The notes beneath the pieces were generated by a model. It searched no databases, was not told the origin of the DNA, and was given only the letters and a program-made list of their open reading frames with translations. From positions 62,001 through 126,000 of the forward strand of contig NZ_RZNF01000003.1 of assembly GCF_003992725.1 (NCBI RefSeq): a stretch of DNA of 64,000 nucleotides, read 5' to 3'. Positions 9,588 through 19,489 of this stretch are shown piece after piece. Origin of the DNA: Rhodomicrobium lacus. GTDB taxonomy: Bacteria > Pseudomonadota > Alphaproteobacteria > Rhizobiales > Rhodomicrobiaceae. Numbering within the stretch: the first letter of the stretch is position 1; each line of letters starts with the position of its first letter. The position numbers and the translations under genes were made by a program.

Positions 9588-9899
9588 ATGCAAGATGCTC
9601 CGAGAAAACAGAACGATATCGGCGGTTTGCCCGGCGGTGCGATCGAGTTTGCGGGCGGCGACTCACTGCCCTGGCATGATCGGGTCGAGGCGCTCATCGC
9701 GCTCCTGCAGCATCCCGCGCGCGGGTTGTTCACCCCGGACGAGTTGCGCCGCCGTATCGAGAATGCCGCAGCCGAGGGCGCGACCTATCATGAACGCGCG
9801 GTCGTGGCGTTGGCACACGCGCTGCTCGAACGCGGCGCGATCACCGGCGACCAACTGGCGGATTCGCTGGCCACAGTCTCGAATCGGGGGCGGCCATGA
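9588..9899 (+). CDS. Nitrile hydratase/thiocyanate hydrolase beta subunit, N-terminal-half-like protein
   Basis: About 103 residues (a GTG at 9576 would add four). It resembles the N-terminal half of a nitrile hydratase beta chain. NDIGGLPG matches the HDLGGMxG opening, PWHDRVEAL matches the WERRVxAL helix, and TYHERAVVALAHALLERGAIT matches the SYYExWLxALExLLxEKGxxT helix. DELRRRIE aligns with the segment that carries a conserved arginine near the metal-sulfenate claw, and an arginine is kept. The chain is much reduced in between. In thiocyanate hydrolase this half is a separate subunit. The next gene overlaps it by four bases (ATGA). Function is inferred from fold similarity only. Confidence 0.7.
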   Translation: MQDAPRKQNDIGGLPGGAIEFAGGDSLPWHDRVEALIALLQHPARGLFTPDELRRRIENAAAEGATYHERAVVALAHALLERGAITGDQLADSLATVSNRGRP

Positions 9900-10363
9900 C
9901 CGAGACGTCCGTGAGAGACGACGCAATTCATTCCGAAGGCTCCGCACAGGCGGACGCGCCTGCGGTTCTTGTGCCGATGGCGCCGTCGACGCTGCCGGTC
10001 ATCAAGGGCAACGAGCCTCGCTTCGGCATCGGTGACACGGTCCATGTGCGCCGCGTGATTTCGCCCGCCTACACGCGCACCCCGCGTTATGTCATGGGCG
10101 CGAAAGGCACGATCTCGCGCCCGCTCGGCGAATTTTTCAATCCCGACGACATCGCCTATGGCCGCTTCACTCCGAAAAAGATGCTCTATCGGGTGCAGTT
10201 CCGACAGGTCGATCTGTGGCCCGATTACAAGGGTCCGCCGAACGACACTCTCGAAATCGAGTTGTTCGAGCACTGGCTGACGCTCAATCCGAAAGACAGG
10301 ACCGATGATCAACTTCCTTGGTATCGTAGGGTTGCGCCGGGTCGGCGGAAGCGCCGCGCCTGA
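9896..10363 (+). CDS. Nitrile hydratase/thiocyanate hydrolase beta subunit, C-terminal-half-like protein
   Basis: A 155-residue protein whose residues 40-135 match the C-terminal SH3-like half of nitrile hydratase beta chains: EPRFGIGDTVHVRRV, then TRTPRYVMGAKGTI, then a strand with LYRVQFRQVDLWPD and the closing DTLEIELFEHWL. In the family as I recall it the loop usually reads TRxPxYxRG; here the second arginine is Met, which may matter because arginines here contact the oxidised claw cysteines. An Asp/Ala-rich leader of about 35 residues precedes it. The last 20 residues, after LFEHWL, are arginine-rich and overlap the next gene by 59 bases. Confidence 0.75.
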   Translation: MTETSVRDDAIHSEGSAQADAPAVLVPMAPSTLPVIKGNEPRFGIGDTVHVRRVISPAYTRTPRYVMGAKGTISRPLGEFFNPDDIAYGRFTPKKMLYRVQFRQVDLWPDYKGPPNDTLEIELFEHWLTLNPKDRTDDQLPWYRRVAPGRRKRRA

Positions 10364-11021
10364 GCAGAGTTCGACGTCGCGGGCGCTTGCGACCACGAGC
10401 AGGGTTGCGCCGCTCGGCTATTACGAAGCGCTCGAAGCAGCGTTGAGCGACCTTCTTGTGGCGAAGGGCCTCGTCAAGGCCGTTGACATCCAGCGCGCCG
10501 TGGAGGCGCTCGATGCGGGCTCCCCCGCCTATGGCGCAAGACTCGTCGCCCGGGCATGGACCGATCCCGCCTTCAAGGCGCGGCTCTTCGAGAACGCCAA
10601 CCTTGCCGCGCGCGAACTCGATTGCGACGCGGGGCCGGGACGGCTCATCGTGGTGGAAAACACGCCGCATCTGCATAATCTTGTCGTGTCCTCGCTCGGC
10701 GCATCCTACCCGCGCGCGTTGCTCGGCCGCGCACCCGCGTGGTATGAAAGCGCGGCCTACAGAAGCCGCGCGGTGCGCGAGCCGCGTCAGGTGCTGGCCG
10801 AATTCGGAACGGATATTCCAAGCTATGTGGAGGTGCGCGTCCACGATGCGGCGGCGGACCACGTCTATCTCGTGCTGCCGATGCGGCCCTCCGGCAGCGA
10901 AGCTTTTCTGGAGGAGGATCTCGCAGCCCTCGTCACGCGCGAAAGCATGATCGGCGTCCACGTTCCTCGCCTCCCCGGCCTTTTGACGAACGAGGGCGAC
11001 GCGTCGCCGGTCCAAGCCTGA
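10305..11021 (+). CDS. Nitrile hydratase alpha/thiocyanate hydrolase gamma-like protein lacking the metal-binding cysteines
   Basis: A 238-residue protein that follows the nitrile hydratase alpha chain closely: the helix EALEAALSDLLVAKGLV, the GARLVARAWTDPAFKARL block, the strand VVENTPHLHNLVV, the post-claw region YPRALLGRAPAWYESAAYRSRAVREPR, and the end LPMRPSGSEAFLEEDLAALVTRESMIGV. In active enzymes the strand runs into V-C-T-L-C-S-C-Y-P, whose three cysteines bind Co or Fe. Here the same place (bases 10689-10706, residues 129-134) reads S-S-L-G-A-S, so all three cysteines are gone. The only cysteine in the chain is Cys107. The annotated ATG overlaps the previous gene by 59 bases; a later start is possible, since the first 35 residues are not family-like. 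No activator gene follows. Fold call firm, activity doubtful. Confidence 0.85.
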   Translation: MINFLGIVGLRRVGGSAAPEQSSTSRALATTSRVAPLGYYEALEAALSDLLVAKGLVKAVDIQRAVEALDAGSPAYGARLVARAWTDPAFKARLFENANLAARELDCDAGPGRLIVVENTPHLHNLVVSSLGASYPRALLGRAPAWYESAAYRSRAVREPRQVLAEFGTDIPSYVEVRVHDAAADHVYLVLPMRPSGSEAFLEEDLAALVTRESMIGVHVPRLPGLLTNEGDASPVQA

Positions 11022-11397
11022 AGCTTGTTTTCCGACAATCGACGACATCTCGTAGCAAATCGGCGTTCCATCCGGTGGATCATGTCCCAAGGCGCATTTG
11101 GTGGACGCACCAGTTTGGGCGAAGCCTGATGCGCCGCATCATCGGCATTTGCGGAAATTATCCCGGACGAACGTGTGGATCGTTCCCCCGCCCGCTCTGC
11201 AAAGCGGCTCTGGATTGGCCTGCGTTGAATCGGACTCGATTGACGCTCGACAACCAAGACGCGTAGCACCGTACGCCGTCTTGCCCCACGACGCTTTGGC
11301 CGAGCCGGGAGCTGACATTGGGCGGCTGGGGGCTCGCAAGCGTTGCCGTCCCAGCGCCGTTCGTGCGTCTACGTCAGCCGGGTGCCTCGTGGCATCG
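11022..11397. other. Intergenic region between convergent genes
   Basis: About 375 bases between the convergent nitrile hydratase-like cassette and the DUF4139 gene. Open frames on both strands lack a good ribosome site or family similarity. I see no strong terminator hairpin with a T-run. It does not hold the activator gene that normally accompanies nitrile hydratases. Confidence 0.5.
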
Positions 11398-13401
11398 TCA
11401 AAGCACCAGCGCTTGCGCAAGCTCCTCGGCCTTGCGGTTGGCGGCGGCAAGGTCGCCGTCGATCTTCCGTTCTTCGGTGGAGAACGCCGTCAGCTTGTCT
11501 TCCTGCGTTTTGAGAAGGTCGAGATAGCGACGGCCAAGGTCGGTCCCCTGCCCCACGCTTGCAAGATTCTTGCGGATGCGCTCCTGATCGTCGCCGATCT
11601 TCTTGCGCTCTCCGTCGATCTCGTCCTTGCGATTGTTCAGCTTCGACAGGGTTTCGACGACGGAGCCGAGCTTCGCGACCGTATCTTTCAGCGCGGGCGT
11701 GGCGTTCTCAAGCCCCGAGAGGGTCGCCGCCAGTTCGTCGGGCGAAAGCGATGTGAGCACGACGGTTGTCTGATCCACCCGCTCGCGCGAGAGCGTCGTG
11801 CGTGTCGTCTTGCCGGCGGGCGCGTTCACCTTCTGGCGAAGCCGGGTCGCCGTCTCCTCGATATCCTCCGCATCCGCCAGCGCCTTCCAGCCGTCCGCGC
11901 GCGGCTCGTCGATCACCACCTCGCGGTCTTCGGTGGCGGGCGGCGTGATGTCGTAATCGATGGCCCAGCGCGACTTCGTCGTCAGCGTCAGTGTGCCTGC
12001 AACCGCTTTCCCGAGCCGGATCCGCGTCACGCCATGGTCGATGCGGCGAATGTCGGTGCGCCCGTCGAGCGCGAAGGTCACGAAACGCGTCGCCTCTTTC
12101 GGCAGAAGCGGAAGCTGCGCGTCGCCCGCGAAGTTGGCCGCACCGTCGCCGCCCGTTTCAAACGCCGTGATGATGCCGCCCGGCAGCGCCGCAGCGCCGT
12201 CATTCGTGAGGCGCACGGCGGCCAGCGGATGGCGTTCGTTCGTGTCCCGCTGATAGATGAAGGTGCGAGTCGCGGCGACATCCGCATCGACGAACGGCAC
12301 CATCAGCGTGGAGCCGGAGGCGAGCGTCACCTTGCCGGGAAAACGGTAGAGCACCTGAGTGGCGGCTTCTTCGGCCTCAGGTGCCTGCGCGGCGGAGCCG
12401 AGAGACTGCGGGGCGTAAAGGTCGGCCTCGCCGTCGGCTTTCTCCATGGCGGCGGCCAAGGCTGGTGCGGGCGCAGCGCGGTAAGCGGGAGCACCCGCGC
12501 GCAACGGCTTGCGCACCTCGGCCTCATCCTTCTTCGGCACGATGCGCACGCCGGCCGTGACGGGAATTTCCGGCCGGTCCACGAAGACGGCGGTGTAGAG
12601 CTGCTGCTTCAGCGCGACGGGATTGCCCGAAACAAGCGTCAGTTCCACGTCCTTCCAGTCGCCGCCGGTGAGATTTTCGAGCACGCCCCAACCTTGCAGC
12701 CGCGCCTTGCCGCCGTCGCTCGGCAGCACGAGCCGGTAGGCGGTCTTCCACACCGGCGCGGCGACCACATAACTGAACGCCGCCGCCTTCGCGTCGCCCG
12801 TCAGCGAAATCGAGAGCGTGCGCAGATCCTTCGCGCGGTTGCCGGCGAGACCGGTCAACGCCTTGTCGACCTGCGCGCGCGTCGCGAGATCGGCGAAACG
12901 CAGTGCGGTAAGGTCTTCGAGGATCGCCTGAATCATGCCTTTCGGTGTCAGCAGCGTGAGGCGATGACGTTTGACGACGCCCCCATTATTCGGAAGTTGC
13001 GCCACCTCGTCTTCGACGCGGAAAATGCGCCCCGTGGCGTTGACGCTGCCTTCGACCTCGACCTCCGCGCCGACGAGCGCATTAAGGAGGGCGGCTTGCG
13101 ACGAGAGCGCGGACTGATCGAAGGGAAGGTCGCGGAAAAGTTCTGCGAGCGGCGTCTTGCCGGGCAGGCTGACGGCTCCGAGCGTACCGGGCGCGGCGAA
13201 CAGGGTCAGACTTTTCAGCACATCGTCGACCTGATCGACGCGGACGGGGAGAGACAAGGCCGCGCCGGGCGTTACTTCGCCCGCATGGGTAAACTGAGCC
13301 AGCCCGCTTGAAGACAGCACAACGCGCTTCAGCGGCAGTTCCGATGCTTCCGCCATGGTAGAAAGTCCTGCAAAAATTACTGCCACGACTATTGGTTTCA
13401 T
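11398..13401 (-). CDS. DUF4139 domain-containing secreted protein
   Basis: A 667-residue exported protein. The first 20 residues (MKPIVVAVIFAGLSTMAEAS) look like a Sec signal peptide. The N-terminal third (ELPLKRVVLSSSGLAQFTHAGEV...) and the central beta-rich block (SYVVAAPVWKTAYRLVL, GWGVLENLTGGDWKDVELTLVSGNPVALKQ) match the DUF4140/DUF4139 architecture. Residues from about 585 to the end form a charged coiled coil (NNRKDEIDGERKKIGDDQERI). A low-complexity Ala/Pro segment sits mid-chain. The role of the family is not established. The start at MKPIV was chosen for the signal peptide; the in-frame extension beyond it is not credible. Confidence 0.85.
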   Translation of the reverse strand: MKPIVVAVIFAGLSTMAEASELPLKRVVLSSSGLAQFTHAGEVTPGAALSLPVRVDQVDDVLKSLTLFAAPGTLGAVSLPGKTPLAELFRDLPFDQSALSSQAALLNALVGAEVEVEGSVNATGRIFRVEDEVAQLPNNGGVVKRHRLTLLTPKGMIQAILEDLTALRFADLATRAQVDKALTGLAGNRAKDLRTLSISLTGDAKAAAFSYVVAAPVWKTAYRLVLPSDGGKARLQGWGVLENLTGGDWKDVELTLVSGNPVALKQQLYTAVFVDRPEIPVTAGVRIVPKKDEAEVRKPLRAGAPAYRAAPAPALAAAMEKADGEADLYAPQSLGSAAQAPEAEEAATQVLYRFPGKVTLASGSTLMVPFVDADVAATRTFIYQRDTNERHPLAAVRLTNDGAAALPGGIITAFETGGDGAANFAGDAQLPLLPKEATRFVTFALDGRTDIRRIDHGVTRIRLGKAVAGTLTLTTKSRWAIDYDITPPATEDREVVIDEPRADGWKALADAEDIEETATRLRQKVNAPAGKTTRTTLSRERVDQTTVVLTSLSPDELAATLSGLENATPALKDTVAKLGSVVETLSKLNNRKDEIDGERKKIGDDQERIRKNLASVGQGTDLGRRYLDLLKTQEDKLTAFSTEERKIDGDLAAANRKAEELAQALVL

Positions 13402-13898
13402 GTTTGCGATCCGCGTAATTGCAGAGAAGAACACGCGGCAAAGTGCTCCGCGAATCGGGTGCGAACGGGGCGAAAAGCTGAACGGAGGGGGCCTTTTGGT
13501 GGCTCTCGCGGGACCGCCAGGCGCGATCGTTCGCAGCACGTGAGGCTCAAAGAATTCGATGAGGCGCGGTGCTTTTCGGGGCGTTCTGGTCCGACAGCGA
13601 CAGCGCCGGATACGAACGGCTCTGGCGGTGAGATCGACATGCGGGAAAGTCGATTCAACCGTGGCTTGCGAAGCCTGACCGCAACGGGGTTGCAAGGCCG
13701 GAGCGCGAACACGAGTGTTTCAAAATGCGAAAGTACGCGAGAGCCCGACGGAACGAGCCGTGAAAACGCGCGACAGACGGAAAAAGCGCGGGGGCCGTAT
13801 CAGGCGCCCGCGCTCAGACTGATTAACTCCGCCGACGCGAGGCTCTCTGGTAGGTGCCTCCTCATAGGGAAACCGCCGTCGCACTTTTCCTGACGCGC
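13402..13898. other. Intergenic region between two minus-strand genes
   Basis: About 500 bases. Its 3' part, on the minus strand, holds the terminator of the large coiled-coil gene (13781-13814). The remainder probably carries the promoter of the DUF4139 gene. A 144-codon plus-strand frame here has arginine/serine-rich, non-protein-like composition and I do not accept it. Confidence 0.5.
13781..13814 (-). terminator. Rho-independent terminator of the large coiled-coil protein gene
   Basis: On the minus strand the sequence reads AGCGCGGGCGCC, loop TGATAC, GGCCCCCGCGCT, then TTTT. The 12-base arms pair completely apart from one C-C mismatch. It lies about 85 bases after the stop codon at 13899. 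Confidence 0.8.
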
Positions 13899-16800
13899 TT
13901 AGCCGCCGAGGCGCCCGCTGATATGGGACAGCACGAAATAAATGCGCCCTTCTTCCGAAGCCAGCCTCGACTGAACGCTTCCACCGCGCGGGTCGCTGCG
14001 GCTCAGATCCTGAAGCATCTTCTCGAAATCGCCGAGGTAGCGTTCGACAATGGAGCGGAAGGTCTTGTCGGTCTCATATCGCCGCAGGACACGGTCGACG
14101 ACGCCCTGGCCCTGACGGCTGTAGAAACCGCGCTGCTTCAGGATGTCCGTTTCGCCGCGCTTAAGCCGCTGCCACACCTCCATCACGCGGCGCTCGTCGA
14201 TGCACGCAGCGATGTCGCTCATCGTGAAGTCCGTGCCAGAATCTCCAGCCTGGGGAGCATTGGACGAACGGGGCGCGAAGGAGCCCGGAAGCCCGGCCTG
14301 CTCATCCTTGTCGAAGAAGTTGCCATCGTCCTCGGAAGCGCGGGCAAGAAGATCGCCGAGGGTCCAGTTGCCCCGCCGCTCCGCCGCAGGAGGCTCCTGA
14401 TAAACGGTCTGCACGGGTTGCGGCTGAGGCTGCGGAGGAGGCGGTGCCGGGATAGGATCGGGAAGCGCCTGACGCGCGGGCGGCTGCTCGGGCCAAAGCG
14501 CCTTTTCGGATGGCGGCTGGCCGAAATCGTATCCCTGACGCTGGGGTGCGAACGCCTCCTGCTGCGCGGGCAATTGCTGCTGGACCTGCTCGCGCCGGTC
14601 GGGCGTGGAGACCGCGCTGGAATACGCATGGCGGTTCGCAAGGTCCGAAAGCGCGTCGAGAGCCGAAAGCTGATCCTGAAGAGCGCGGCGCATCGCGCCA
14701 GCGCTCTGCTTGGCGGTTTCCGGCAAGCCTTTCGCGTGGCGCTGAAGCTCGTTCTGCGCCGTTTCGAGATCGACCGCCGCGCGCCGCGTGTTGTCCCGGA
14801 CCACGCGCGTCGTATCGGAAAACTTTGAGGACAGGGCGGTGAGCTGGCTCGAAACCTGATCCGAAAGCGATGTGAAGTTGGCCTGCAACTCGGATACGGC
14901 TTTTTGCGTGTGTTCTTGCGCGTCGGCACGGAGGCGTTCGATTTCGCGGATGGCGACCTGAGACTTTTCCGCCGAGTCCTTGGCAAGAAGTTCCGTCACC
15001 TTCCGGGCGCGGAGTTCGGCCTGACTGAGGGACTGCTCCAGCATGTTGGAGTAGCTGTTCATCATGCGGTCGAGTTCGGTCGCGCGAGTCGACAGCGTTT
15101 CCATCAACTTGGTGAAGGCGGCCTGCCTGTGCTCCATCATCGTGTCGACTTTTGCGTTCGACATCTCGAAGGTACGGGATGCCGTCGCAAGCGCATTGCC
15201 CTGATCCTCGAAGCGCTTCGTCAGACCGCCGAGCTGGGATACGAGGTTCGCCGACACTTCCTTGAGCACACGCGCCTGATTGGACAGCGCTTCAGAGCCG
15301 CTGTTCGAGCGCGCCGCAAGTTCCTCGACCGCGCGCTGAATATTCACGGAACTCGTCGTGACCGCGCGCTCGATGGAGGAAGCCTGCCGCGCAAGCATGT
15401 GCTCCATCGACCCGGAGTGCTTGTCCAAGGTCTCGCGGATATTCGCCGAGTGCTTGCCGACGGAAGAGTCGAGCGCCTGTGTCCGGGCGGCGAGCGCCTG
15501 GTCGAGCTGCTTCGCACGCTCCGACAGATTGACTTCGAAATTATGCGTACGGCGAGAAAGGATCGTCTCAAGACCCTGGATGCGCTCGGCGAGCGTCGTG
15601 TCGATCGAGCGCGAATGCTCGCTCAGCACGGTCTGGAGGACGGAGGTCTTGTCGGTAAGCGTCGCGTCGAGCGACTGTGTCTTCTCGGCAAGCGCCGTTT
15701 CGAGCGCGGCAAGGTTCCGCGTCGCGCCGTCTATGATGCCGCTAAGGCGCGTCTGCTCCGTGCCGAGCTTTTCGAGGAGCACGGGGATTTCGCGGCCGAC
15801 GCGCTCGCTCATGCCGATGACCGAGGTCACGAGGCTGTTGCCCTTGGCCGAGATCGCGGCAGCCGTGCGGTCTGAAGTCTCCTGAATGGCGCGGGTGACT
15901 TCGAGGCTGGAAATGCGCAGCGCTTCCGCCGCCTGCGCGCCGTGCTTCGTGAGCTGGTCTGTGATCCGCGCCCCGCGCTCGGCGAGCTTCTCGTCGATGG
16001 CGGCGCCGGCTGCCGTGACAGCGGCGGTGATCTTCTGGCCGCGGGTTGCGAACGCCTCGGTCATGGTGTTGCTGGCGTGGCCGAGCGACTGCGTCGCCTT
16101 TTCGCTGGCGGCCGTGATTTCGCGCGTGACCTGCGAGCCGATGCCGCGCAATGCCTCGCTGACGCGCTCGCTGTTGTTCGCCAGCGCCTCGCGCTCGCTT
16201 GCAAGCTCGTTGATGAGGTTGCGAATCCGGTTCTCGTTCTCCGTATAGGACCGTTCGAGCGCCGCGACCTCATTGTGAACGAGGGCTTCCAGTTCGCCGG
16301 CGCGGCCAAGCGCACGGGAAATGGCGTCGTTCATCGCCGCAACCTGGCGACGGACCGTCTGACCCAGCGACGCGACTGACTGCTCTGCCATGCGATCCGG
16401 CTCAGCAAGCCGCACCGCGACCTCGGTCATGGCGGAGGACATGAGGCGCAATTCCTGCGCGCGCCAGACAAGGATCGCAAGGAACCAGAAGAGCGCGATC
16501 GGAATCACGACCGTTGCGATGACCCCGAAAACGGCCGGGTTCGCGATCATTTCAGCCGTTGTCTCGGCGCCCTCGAAGCTTTTCTGAAAGACCGCCCACG
16601 ACACGAGCATGCCGAGCGCGAACCAGACGCCCGATGCGGCGAGCGCGATCATGAAGGGTGAGCGCGAGGGCCTCTGCTGAAGGGCGTAGATGAGGCCGCC
16701 GATGGACGGCATGTCGTCATTGGCCGGCCGAGCGGCGACCCGCTTCGCGCCGGTCGTGCGGGCGGGAGCGTTGGACGAGATATGAACTGTGCTGTCGTCT

Positions 16801-16982
16801 TGGTCCGGCTGTACGCGGCGCGGCTGGGGCTGCTGGCCGTCCCGGCCCGCGGGCGAGCGTGTGTTGGCGCCCTGAGCAGCTGCATTTTTTTCCAGAGCGT
16901 TGCCGCCGGTGACCTTGTCTTTCGCCTCGTCCTCAGGCTTGAGGTCGATGGGCGTCTGAGAGATCGCTTGTTTTTGACTCAT
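13899..16982 (-). CDS. Large apolipoprotein-like coiled-coil membrane protein (growth-pole-ring-like)
   Basis: A 1027-residue protein. A disordered N-terminus of about 105 residues (Gln/Pro/Arg-rich) is followed by two membrane segments at about 109-131 and 150-173. Then comes a very long amphipathic helical region (about 180-790) with short repeating units such as LAERIQGLETILSRRT, LSERAKQLDQALAART and KHSANIRETLDKHSG, which give the apolipoprotein A/E-like look. A Pro/Gln-rich linker (about 800-890) precedes a compact C-terminal domain (about 930-1027) ending ISGRLGG. In Rhizobiales, proteins of this build (longer ones called GPR or RgsE) form a ring at the growing pole; I infer a related polar or envelope role. 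The start at MSQKQAISQ was chosen because the upstream extension is basic and unlike the family. Confidence 0.75.
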   Translation of the reverse strand: MSQKQAISQTPIDLKPEDEAKDKVTGGNALEKNAAAQGANTRSPAGRDGQQPQPRRVQPDQDDSTVHISSNAPARTTGAKRVAARPANDDMPSIGGLIYALQQRPSRSPFMIALAASGVWFALGMLVSWAVFQKSFEGAETTAEMIANPAVFGVIATVVIPIALFWFLAILVWRAQELRLMSSAMTEVAVRLAEPDRMAEQSVASLGQTVRRQVAAMNDAISRALGRAGELEALVHNEVAALERSYTENENRIRNLINELASEREALANNSERVSEALRGIGSQVTREITAASEKATQSLGHASNTMTEAFATRGQKITAAVTAAGAAIDEKLAERGARITDQLTKHGAQAAEALRISSLEVTRAIQETSDRTAAAISAKGNSLVTSVIGMSERVGREIPVLLEKLGTEQTRLSGIIDGATRNLAALETALAEKTQSLDATLTDKTSVLQTVLSEHSRSIDTTLAERIQGLETILSRRTHNFEVNLSERAKQLDQALAARTQALDSSVGKHSANIRETLDKHSGSMEHMLARQASSIERAVTTSSVNIQRAVEELAARSNSGSEALSNQARVLKEVSANLVSQLGGLTKRFEDQGNALATASRTFEMSNAKVDTMMEHRQAAFTKLMETLSTRATELDRMMNSYSNMLEQSLSQAELRARKVTELLAKDSAEKSQVAIREIERLRADAQEHTQKAVSELQANFTSLSDQVSSQLTALSSKFSDTTRVVRDNTRRAAVDLETAQNELQRHAKGLPETAKQSAGAMRRALQDQLSALDALSDLANRHAYSSAVSTPDRREQVQQQLPAQQEAFAPQRQGYDFGQPPSEKALWPEQPPARQALPDPIPAPPPPQPQPQPVQTVYQEPPAAERRGNWTLGDLLARASEDDGNFFDKDEQAGLPGSFAPRSSNAPQAGDSGTDFTMSDIAACIDERRVMEVWQRLKRGETDILKQRGFYSRQGQGVVDRVLRRYETDKTFRSIVERYLGDFEKMLQDLSRSDPRGGSVQSRLASEEGRIYFVLSHISGRLGG

Positions 16983-17415
16983 CAGGCCGTCCTGACAGCA
17001 TGTGGTGTGACCGAGATTCCGCCTGCGCCGCAAAAAACACACGTGACGGCGCTACGCATCAACTCCAGGCAGATCGTCATAGCCCCCTCAGACACGCTCA
17101 CCGAGCGCCGACAAAATCCCATCCAACAGCTTGGCTAACGGACTTTTGAGGCTAAAAAAAGATTACCTGAAGACACGCAGTTTTAATGAAGCATCGAAAC
17201 TTTTCCACTGAAACAATGCGTATTCATTCAGTGTCATAGTGCGATTCGAGCCGCGGGGATGAAGGCGGAAGCGGCTCGTGCGTGAAAACCACAGGTTTTT
17301 TTTTCGGCGGAGGACAACTTCGGGCGCGGTGCGGAGGCGTGACGGTCTCTGCGATTGGCTCCCGGAAAATTCCCCCCATCTCTCCTGCATAGAAGGCTCG
17401 CCAAGGGATTTGGGC
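16983..17415. other. Divergent intergenic region
   Basis: About 430 bases between the divergent coiled-coil and ferredoxin genes. An AT-richer stretch from 17150 to 17240 includes an inverted repeat CACTGAA (17206-17212) / TTCAGTG (17227-17233) that could be an operator. At 17285-17305 a weak AAAACC/GGTTTT hairpin runs into a T-tract on the plus strand, upstream of the ferredoxin gene; it is terminator-like but the stem is only six pairs. No firm promoter call. Confidence 0.35.
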
Positions 17416-18818
<1,403 letters not shown>

Positions 18819-18820
<2 letters not shown>

Positions 18821-18852
18821 CAATGCCCGCGAGCGGCCTCGCGGGCATTGTC
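18819..18852 (+). terminator. Strong terminator hairpin after the reductase gene
   Basis: A perfect 15-bp stem with a four-base CGGC loop: GACAATGCCCGCGAG pairs with CTCGCGGGCATTGTC, beginning inside the stop codon. The following tract is only moderately T-rich (GCCTGTTATTT). Because the next gene converges from the other side, the hairpin may act in both directions. Confidence 0.75.
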
Positions 18853-18877
18853 GCCTGTTATTTGCTGGACGGATTGT

Positions 18878-19201
18878 CTATTTTCCCGCCTCGATCTCGG
18901 CGAGCGCCTGCCCCGTCAGTTCGAGGATCTTGCGGCGCAAAGCCTTGTCGTCGACGGCAACGCCCTTTGCCTTGAAATCGGTCAGAACTTTCGCGATGAC
19001 GTCCTCATCGCCCGGTTCCAGAAAGTCGGCGCGGATCACATCCTTGGCGTAGGCATCGGCTTCGGAACCGGAGATCCCCAGTTGCTCGGCCGCCCAGAGG
19101 CCGAGATAGCGATTGCGCCGGGCCGTCGCCTTGAAGCGCAGATCCTCGTCGCGGGCGAATTTGGCTTCGAAAGCGTTTTCGCGGTCGTCGAATGTCGTCA
19201 C
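18878..19201 (-). CDS. DUF1476 protein, F1Fo-ATPase zeta-type inhibitor
   Basis: A 107-residue protein beginning MTTFDDRENAFEAKFARDEDLRFKATARRN, the hallmark of DUF1476. In alphaproteobacteria such as Paracoccus this family is the zeta subunit, whose N-terminus can inhibit ATP hydrolysis by F1. The N-terminal inhibitory-type segment and the four-helix remainder are intact here. It lies immediately upstream of, and divergent from, purC, an arrangement common in alphaproteobacteria. Confidence 0.9.
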   Translation of the reverse strand: MTTFDDRENAFEAKFARDEDLRFKATARRNRYLGLWAAEQLGISGSEADAYAKDVIRADFLEPGDEDVIAKVLTDFKAKGVAVDDKALRRKILELTGQALAEIEAGK

Positions 19202-19489
19202 GGAAAGAGTCCTCCCTCGGCCACGCTTGCGAGGACTTTAAGACTGCCGCTCGCGAAGCCATCTTTGATGAATGCCTTGCCTGAACACCTTAGCATGGAT
19301 ACCGTTGGTTGGCTCGAAGTCAACATGGCCATCCCATCAATTTCGGAATCGTTCTGGATTTGGGACGCGAGAGCGCGTTTTGCCAGCGGATTTCGTGTGG
19401 ACGCGTGACAACGCACCAAATATGCGCTTCAAGTACCGACAATGACATCCGCCACGATTATTTCCTTCTTGAGAAGGGGGTCTACTACC

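Noticed and set aside
13459-13893. A 144-codon plus-strand frame between two minus-strand genes
   Set aside because: Composition is Arg/Ser/Gly-rich, there is no family similarity, and it runs over a clear terminator of the neighbouring gene.
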